From NCBI GenBank assembly GCA_009763385.1, contig CM019825.1, positions 117,423,131 through 117,487,130 on the forward strand: 64,000 bases of DNA, read 5' to 3'. Positions 56,422-64,000 of this stretch are shown piece after piece (position 1 is the first letter of the stretch; the number at the start of each line of letters is the position of its first letter). The notes beneath the pieces were generated by a model, which was not told the DNA's origin, ran no database searches, and worked only from the letters and a program-made list of their open reading frames with translations. The translations under genes and the position numbers were made by a program. The stretch is from Coix lacryma-jobi var. lacryma-jobi. Taxonomy: Eukaryota > Streptophyta > Magnoliopsida > Poales > Poaceae.

Positions 56422-59400
56422 CTAAAAGGGGAAACACACACCAAGCTCACCTCTCAACCTAGCAAAAGTTGAGAGATCCAAAGGCTTGGTGAAAATATCC
56501 GCAACCTGGTTATGGCTGTCTACATGCCTAAGATCAATGTCGCCTTTCTCATAGTGATCACGAAGAAAGTGAAAACGAACATCGATGTGCTTGGTCTTGG
56601 AGTGAAGAACAGGGTTCTTTGCTACACTAATGGCAGAAGTGCTATCGCAAAGCAAAGGGACCCAACTGAAATCTAGACCAAAATCACGCAATGTAGCAAC
56701 CATCCATAAAAGCTGCGAAGCACAAGAAGCAGCAGCAACATACTCGGCTTCAGTAGTAGACTGGGCTACGTTCGACTGCTTGCGAGAAGACCACGAAACC
56801 AAAGAAGAGCCAAGAAACTGACAAGTCCCAGAAGTAGACTTGCGCTCAAGCCGACAGCCGGTAAAATCCGCATCGGAATAACCACAAAGCGAAAGAGTCG
56901 AAGAGGAGGAGTACCAAAGTCCGAACTCAGGAGTGTATCGGAGGTACCTCATGATGCGCTTGACCGCTTGCTTGTGGCAAGTCCGAGGGGACGCCTGAAA
57001 ACGAGCGCACAAACACATAGAAAACTGTATATCTGGCCTCGTTGCCGTCAGATACAGAAGAGAACCAATCATGCTTCTGTACTCCTTCTGGTCAACCAGC
57101 TCTCCGTCCTGATCCGCGTCCATGGCCACAGTCGTCGGCATGGGCATCGTAAGAGGCTTGGCCTCGCCCATGTCAAATTTCTTCAGGATATCCTTCGTGT
57201 ATTTTCCTTGATGCACAAATGTCCCGTCTCGGGTTTGCTTAATTTGCAACCCGAGGAAGAAAGTCAACTCGCCCATCATACTCATCTCGAACTCCCGGCT
57301 CATAGTATCTGCAAACTTGGCAACAAGCGCATGAGAAAAGCCACCAAAGATGATGTCATCCACGTAAATCTGGACTAACAGGGTATCGTTGCCTTGCTTG
57401 AGGAGAAACAAAGTTCTATCGACCCGTCCCATTTTAAAATCCCTGGAGAGTAAAAAGGTTTTCAAACGATCGTACCACGCTCTCGGGGCTTGTTTCAAAC
57501 CATACAAAGCTTTTGAAAGTTTATAAACATGGTTTGGAAACTTGGGATCCTCAAAGCCAGGGGGTTGCCTAACATAAACCTCTTCCTCTATATACCCATT
57601 CAAGAAGGCACTCTTGACATCCATCTGGTAAAGCTTAAAACCCTTCGAAGCAGCAAAGGCTAGAAGGATTCTAATGGCTTCTAAACGGGCTACAGGGGCA
57701 AAGGTTTCCTCATAGTCTATACCCTCTTTTTGGCAAAAACCCTGAGCTACTAGTATAACCTTATTCCTCACTATCATCCCGTCCTCACCCTCTTTGTTCT
57801 TGAAAACCCACTTGGTACCTATAGGGTGGCATTGTGGTGGAGGTGGCACTAAGGTCCAAGCTTGGTTTCGCTCAAAGTTTTCTAACTCCTCATGCATGGC
57901 ATTGACCCAGTTAGAATCAGAAAGTGCGTGTCCAACATCTTTGGGCTCAAAAGAAGCAACGAATGCAGAATGAGCAAAGTGAGAGATTTCATACGCTCGC
58001 GACCGCGTGACTCGCTGGTCGATGCCGCCGATCATCTGCCGCGAGGGGTGAACTTGCTGAACACTTCGGGGCGCTCGCCTCGCCGAAGTCGCCTCCCCCT
58101 CGCCAGATGCTGTCGCTCCCTCAGGTGCAGCGGGTGCTCGCTGGAGAGGTGGCTCTAGAGGACCCCAAGAAGAAGATGTCATGGGATCGGGTCCTCGAGC
58201 TGAAGTAGACGTCGCAGGGTCGATGGGGGCAGCCAGTGGAGTTGGCTCGGGATCACCCCAATCGGCATTCTCCTGCTCCTCCTCCACAAAGATGGTCTCT
58301 CCCATCTCCTGTTCTCCTGCAACATCAAAAGCAGAAGAAACACAAGGCATAGTTTCGTCGAATGTGACCTCGCAGGTCTCCACTATCCGGTTAGTTTCAA
58401 GGTTAAGAACTCGATAAGCACGTGAATAAGAAGCATTACCAAGAAACACCCCATCAGCAGAGCGAGATTCAAATTTGTCCAAATTGCCTTGTTTCAGGAT
58501 AAAACACTTGCACCCAAACACCCGAAAGTGAGATACCTTGGGTACCCTTCCAAAACGCAACTCATAAGAAGTCTTTTTCATCAAAGCACGAAGAAAGATG
58601 CGATTTGAAACATGGCAAGCAGTGTTGATCGCCTCGGCCCAAAAACGCCTAGGAGTCCTATGCTCATCGAGCATCGTCCTGGCCATCTCAACAAGGGTCC
58701 GGTTCTTGCGCTCAACAACACCATTCTGCTGAGGGACATAAGGAGAAGAAAACTGATGCTCGATTCCATTAGAAGAACAGAAGGAAGCAAACTGAGAGTT
58801 ATCAAATTCAGTACCATTATCGCTACGAATAGCTCTAATGGAATCAGGTGGAAACTCAGTTTTCAACTTCAAAATAAGATCACGAGCAAATGGAAAAGCT
58901 TCATCCTTACCCTCCATAAAGAACACCCAAGAGTACCTCGAAAAATCGTCAACGATCACTAGAACGTATCACTTCCCACCCGCTGAGCAAACCCGAGCTG
59001 GACCAACTGTGTCCATGTGAAAAAGCTCGCCGGGTCGCTTTGTCATCACCTGATTAACAGGTGGGTGAGAAGCAGCGACCATCTTCCCGTGACGACACGG
59101 ATGGCAAACGAGGTCCTTCTGAAACTTAAGCTTGGGCAATCCTTGGATTAAGCCAAGTGAGCTAAGCCTTGCAAGCAAGTCAAAACTCAAGTGACCGAGC
59201 CTCCTATGCCACTTCCACAAATCAGAAGAAGGACCAGCCATCAAACACCTAGCAGAGCTGAAAGACTGAGAAAAGTCGGCTCTGAAAACACGGCCAAAAG
59301 GGACAATCCGACAAACAAGATCTCCCCGAGGGTCTAAAACGCGACTCAAACCCTTCTTAAAGCGCACTTCACAATCATCCTCAAGAAGTTGCGAAACAGA

Positions 59401-59631
59401 AAGCAAGTTGAAATGCAAATTAGAAACGAAGGCAGCATTCTTCAGAACAAAGTTCTCATTGAGCCGGATAGCTCCCTGAGAAACAACCTTACCTCTACTA
59501 TTATCCCCAAAAGTGATGTACTCCTTGTGCATCATGGGGCTAAGGCTGGAGAACCATTCCTTCTTTCCGGTCATGTGGCGCGAACACCCATAATCCATGA
59601 GCCACATGTTCTCCAACCGAAGTTCCTGCAT
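56422..59631 (-). pseudogene. Sirevirus 3 pol, one nonsense codon
   Basis: ATG at 59631 overlaps the gag stop (TGATG). The protease region reads MDYGCSRHMTG, with Tyr where the catalytic triplet normally has Ser (codon 59590-59592). Integrase has the His/Cys zinc-binding segment, then a TGA at 58969-58971 in place of the Trp codon of GGKWYV. Downstream, one uninterrupted frame of 845 residues (58959-56422) holds integrase RSDNGTEF and VVERKNR, RT with KVILVAQGFCQKEG and YVDDIIFGG, and RNase H with GYSDADFTGC, EAEYVAAASC, LLCDSTSAIS and terminal GVCFPF. This is the longest intact retroelement frame in the window. Confidence 0.92.
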
Positions 59632-62402
59632 CAATAGAAAGGCAGGAAGTGAGCATATGGCACAACACTGGGGTTAGTATACTGAGAAGGATACCAGTGC
59701 TGTGTCATAGGCCCAGAAAAAGTATTAGCAGCAACACCAAACTGTCCTCGTCCCATGGGTGGATAGCGATCTCCACCAACCTGAAAGGGTGGTCCGCTAT
59801 GGAACGAAAAACCTCCAAACTGACCTACCTGTCCCATCTGAGCAAAGCGATCACCACCATACTGAAAAGGTGGTCCGCTATGGGACTGAGCAGCAAAACC
59901 TCTTACACTCGGCTCACGATCGTATAGAGGACGACCGGAACCGCGACGGGCACGACCACCACCCTGTGGTCTAGCTGCCTGGGGCGTAGCAACCTGAGGG
60001 GGTGCTCCTCCAGGTCTAGCGCCCTGCCTCTGAACTCCCCGACCTTGCACACCATGGAGAGGGTGGTGCCTGGCCTGGTTGTTCAGCTCCAACTCCTTCC
60101 TAGCGTCTTTCTTCCTCCGAAAGCAAAACTCAGCTAGGTGACCCTCGCGGTGACAGTACTCACACTCGAACCTCACCACTCTCTTGGGTTGTTGGTTCCT
60201 ATTGTTGCTAGGGTTGTTTACTCTGGCTGGCTACTTGCCTCTCGGAAGGGGATCACTAGAGACGTCAGGAAGGGTGTCAAGTGTGTTCCTAAGATGGTTA
60301 GGTTTTGGAACCCACACTTGCTTGCGAGGTGGAACCTTGGGAGGTTCATCAAGGATGCCATCCTTGGTGATAGGCTTAGGAGGCTCAGGTGGGGTGATCT
60401 TGGTAAGCTTAGGGATAGCGGATTGTTTCTCACTTGGGTTCACTCCGCTAAACTCACCGATCTTACCAAAGGTACTAGCGCCCTTCCCACCTGAAGTAAA
60501 GCCTACTCCCGAGCAATCAGTTCCCCTCTTCAACTGACTGATCATCATGCCCAACTGCGGCTCACTGCATGACACCCAACTCAGGATGGACCAAAGGTAT
60601 GTGTTTTCCTCCTCGGTTTGCATCCTGTCATGCCGATAGTTGGCAATCTCAAGCTCCATCCCCACGCATCGCTCACATGGAGCGGACAAGGTGCTAACTG
60701 AGCTGGCCTTCAAGGCTTCAGCAAGCTTGGCATTAACTCCTGCCAACTCAGTTCGCAAGCTAGGACAGAGCTTGCACGCACCCAGCAAAGAAGACCTAGC
60801 CTTCACTTCCTCCAGCTCTTCCTTCAGAGAGGGACACTCTTTGCAATCACCCACCAAGTCTAGCCTACTCTTCAGCTCATCATACACCTCAATCAAAGAG
60901 GCATACTTGGTTTGCAGGGTGGCAAAGTTTGTCATATGCATCGTGCACTCCTCACACTCCTCCACATCGGCTACCTTCACCTCGGACCTAGCGAACTCAA
61001 GCTCCTTACGCGCCTCTTTCATCTTAGCCTTAAACTCACCGCGCTCTTGGAAAACTTCCGTAAGCCTCTTCTCCAGAACTAGGACTAAATCCGCAAACCT
61101 ATCACGCTCCTCAATGAGACGATCGACTTCAGAAGAGTTTGATACCTCAGAAGCGCTGTCGTCGTCATCGTCGTGGGCATCATCGTCGTCCTCTGCCTGG
61201 TGCTTGCGGTCCTCTTCATCCAAGGCCATGGTGCAAAAGCCCTTGGAGGATTTGCCGAGGAAGCAGAGTTCGTTGAAGCGATCCTCCATCTTGTGCTCGG
61301 ACTCGTCGTCGCTGGAGTCGCCGTCGGAGGTCTTCTCACCATCGCCGATAGTGGCGAGGAAGGCACGCTTGCCGGCGTCGAAAGCCTTCTCCATGTCCTC
61401 CTGGTGGTAGAAGCCATCCTTCTTCTTCTTCCCGGCCTTGTTCTCAGGCTTGCCCTTGCGCCTGAAGTTCCAGTTCTTGCCGGGGAAGTTCTTGTCGTTC
61501 TTGGGGTAGTTCGCCATGAAGTGGTCGAGATCACCACACTTGTAGCAGCCCTCGCATGCGCCACCACGCCGGTGATTCAGGCGGTTGTTGTGAAACCGCG
61601 AGAACCGGGTGATGGCGAGGGCGAGCTCATCGTCTCCAAGCGCCTCCAACTGCTCCTCCGTGACTATATGCAAAGAAGACAATGCAACAAGAGGAGGTGA
61701 AGCGTCAGCAGAGAAAGTCGATCCACCTGTGCCTGAGACCAAAGCCATGGTGTGTGAAGATGGGTTCTTCAGCTTGGCCTGAGTCAGGTGATCGATCTCG
61801 GTGGACTTGAGCTTGCTGAACAGCTCGTCCACGGTGAGGGTGTCGTAAGCAGGAGACTCAATGATGGTTGACACCTTCACCTCCCATACCCTTCGATCCA
61901 AGGCGTATAGCAACTTGAGAGCCCTCTCATGATCGTCATAGGGTAGGTTAGCCCGATTGGCACGCATCTTGTTCACGATCGTCTGGAAACGAGCGAACAT
62001 AGCGTCAATCGTCTCTCCCTCCAACTGAACAAAGTTCTCGTACTCTTGCTTGTAGGTCTCGAAGAGTCTGGTCTTGACCTGAGCGGTCCCCTCGTGATAG
62101 CTTTGAAGCTTCACCTAGATCTCTCGTGCCGTCTCAAGCTCAAAGATACGTTCGAACTCAGGAAGAGAGAGGCTGGCCAGAAGAGCATTACGAGCCTTGG
62201 AGTTGGCCTCGTGTTGGTCAATCTGGATCTGACCCACACGAGCCGCAAGGACTACGTACTCAGCGTTCTCACATATCTCCCAGACAGAAGATCCGATGCT
62301 GTTGAGATAAGCACGCATCCGAATCTTCCAATAGGGATAGTTCGTTCCATCGAACCAAGGAGCCTTGTTGTTCCCTCGTTCCATGTCGCCCTTAGGATCC
62401 AA
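59631..62402 (-). pseudogene. Sirevirus 3 gag, two nonsense codons
   Basis: Opens MDPKGDMERGNNKAPWFDGT, then the DUF4219/UBN2-type capsid region, a first knuckle CYKCGDLDHFMANY in which the last Cys is Tyr, an acidic and coiled-coil-rich middle, a second knuckle CEYCHREGHLAEFC and a Gly/Arg/Pro-rich tail ending ...YAHFLPFY-TGA. TAG at 62115-62117 replaces a Trp codon (AREI-W-VKL context in relatives), and TAG at 60231-60233 replaces what is probably Gln. All parts are otherwise in one frame. Confidence 0.9.
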
Positions 62403-62433
62403 AACCGATTAAGGTAGGAGAGATCCTTAACCG

Positions 62434-62446
62434 GCTCCGATACCAA
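62434..62446 (-). promoter_or_regulatory. Primer binding site of Sirevirus 3
   Basis: Element-sense TTGGTATCGGAGC next to the 5' LTR; initiator tRNA-Met type. Confidence 0.88.
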
Positions 62447-62447
62447 T

Positions 62448-64000
62448 TGAAGGACCAGATTAGCGACCAGAGGGGGGGGGGGGTGAATGGGAGCCTCAAA
62501 TTCAACTCATGAATAGTATGTCCCTTGTCCCAGAAAGTCACCCAAAAGCAAAGACTCGAAATGACCGGAGAGTTCACGACCTACAAGTAGGTGGATACCC
62601 TAGGAGATGTCCTAGTGGTACAGCGGAACCTCCGGAGGAACCCCAAAAGCAGCTGCCAAAATCTCGGAGCAAAACTGCAAAGACTACAGGTTCGCGGACT
62701 ATCCGGGGTTAGGATCCCGGACTGTCCGCCCAACGCCGGACTGTCCGACACTGGAAGTCCGGACTGTCCGCCGGCAAAAGACGAGAAACAGGACTGTTCT
62801 GCAGGTCTGCTGGAATGGTCCCGGACTGTCCGCGGGTTTGTACCGCGGAGTGTCCGCCGTTCATTCAATAGTGAACAGTCAGGGGTCTGCTCCTGACTGA
62901 ACCTGAAGAAACCCGATCCGCGGACTATCCGCCGTCAGGGGCGCGGACTGTCCGCCACCACCCAGAAAACACAATCTTGCTCGGGCTCAAGAACAACTCC
63001 AAATCGATCTCAACCAAATCGAGAGGAACTTCGATCAAACTCCTCCCAGATGATCCTCTATTTATTGGGGTGCTAATCCTAGGAAATCATCGCACCAAAC
63101 CAAGTTAATCAAGAGAAATTTGTGGATCACTGAGAAAGGGGAAGAACGAGGAACAAACACGAAATCAACCCGATCTATGGATTCGTGAGGTTAGAAGAGA
63201 ATCCCTTCGGTAGAAAGAAGGGGCTCACGACCAAGAACGAATTGATTCATATGGAATCGAAAATCATCACGCGGAGAGGAAGAACGAAGCAAATCTCCGG
63301 GAGATGAAAAACCCAGCCGAAATTCCTCCACACGAGGAGACAACGAGAATACGGTCTCGTTTCCTCAAAAGATCCAAATACACAGAGGTATGATTCCCGT
63401 ATCTGCGGATCGCTTGCAGCGAGGTATGATTAGAACCTAAGCGAGGTCTAGAGAGAGAGAGCTCAGGAACAAATGACTGCAAGGATAGGGAGAGAGGAGG
63501 GGTGCCTCTCTTATTTATAGCCTAAAACAATAATCCCCTTACTACCCCTAGATACATGAGCGAAACGGCCAACCCTAGGGGTATCCCGATCCAACTCTGC
63601 TGATAGTTGATCTGACGGCCACGCGCCTTCCTCATCCTTAGCTTCGCCTCGACGCAAGCCTCAGGATGCCGCCACGTGCCGCCTAGTCGACCACCGCGCC
63701 TACCTCGTGGATAGCCTCGCCTCCGCGCCAGCCTCTCCACGCCGCCACGGGTCGACCGTCCTTTTTGCGGACCTCCCCCTGGTTTTGAGGCCGAAACCGG
63801 GAAACCTGGGCCTTCCCTCGGTTTTGAGGCCGAAATCGGGAAACCTGTCCTCAGGCTGAGTTTTGTGGCCCAAACTCAGAAACCCGCGTGCCCAGGTTTT
63901 GAGGCCCAAACCTGGAAACCGTCCACGCCGAGTTTTGAGGCCCAAACTCGGAAACCAGCCACCCGAGTTTTGAGGCCCAAACTCGGAAACCGTCGAGGGT
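62448..64000 (-). repeat. 5' LTR of Sirevirus 3 (partial)
   Basis: Aligns with 52698-54240 with small indels; the remaining ~400 bp lie outside the window. It has the CGGACTGTCCG cluster at about 62694-62955 and the hairpin array at 63775-63986. Confidence 0.94.
63775..63986. repeat. Six-unit covarying hairpin array (Sirevirus 3, 5' LTR)
   Basis: Same order as the 3' LTR array. In units 1 and 2 single-base changes differ from the 3' copy; units 3 to 6 are perfectly paired. Confidence 0.9.

Larger units (their letters stand above)
52698..64000 (-). mobile_element. Sirevirus 3: near-complete Copia element, 5' LTR cut by the window edge
   Basis: 3' LTR 52698-54650, internal 54651-62447, 5' LTR from 62448 to beyond 64000. 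It is a different family from Sireviruses 1 and 2 but has the same layout, palindrome cluster and hairpin array. Coding damage is light: two nonsense codons in gag, one in pol, and no frameshift seen besides the natural gag/pol switch. The left flank is TTTTC; the matching target duplicate would be outside the window. Confidence 0.92.

Overview
The window is nuclear DNA from a grass with a large, repeat-rich genome, most likely a panicoid (sorghum/sugarcane/maize group). This is inferred from GC-rich exons with GT-AG introns, Stowaway- and Tourist-like MITEs, and Sirevirus-type Copia elements. I name no species. Only the first ~10 kb is a gene island. It holds a complete ten-exon organellar-type histidyl-tRNA synthetase gene (713-4704, +) and a two-exon CSLA (cellulose synthase-like A, mannan synthase type) gene (8178-5296, -). 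The two genes converge. A broken fragment of a divergent gene lies just upstream of the synthetase. A MITE cluster (9.0-10.6 kb) closes the island.

From 10,976 to the right edge the window is almost entirely nested transposons. Sirevirus 1 (10,981-22,598, TSD CCTTA) landed in a relic RNase H-like (RVT_3) reading frame whose two halves flank it. A truncated CACTA transposon with Ulp1/C48-like protease remnants follows (22,992-25,640). Next is a tandem non-autonomous complex, LTR-gag-LTR-gag-LTR (26,364-51,379), with gag but no pol (TR-GAG type). Its second unit is split by Sirevirus 2 (36,505-49,196, TSD TTAGC), and Sirevirus 2's integrase is in turn split by a Gypsy-like LTR remnant (42,083-43,708). 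Sirevirus 3 (52,698 to beyond the right edge) belongs to a related family and is the least damaged. All LTR elements with gag or gag-pol read on the minus strand.

The two host genes do unrelated jobs: tRNA charging in organelles, and hemicellulose backbone synthesis in the Golgi. The most unusual signal is in the Sirevirus LTRs. Each fully visible LTR carries six tandem hairpins with a constant loop and stems that change by paired substitution. Unit order is largely kept between two Sirevirus families. A second cluster of CGGACTGTCCG near-palindromes lies at the other end of each LTR. Sireviruses 1 and 2 share several nonsense codons, which suggests amplification from an already defective master copy. 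The gag-only elements share terminal G-run boxes, primer site and polypurine tracts with them, consistent with mobilisation in trans.
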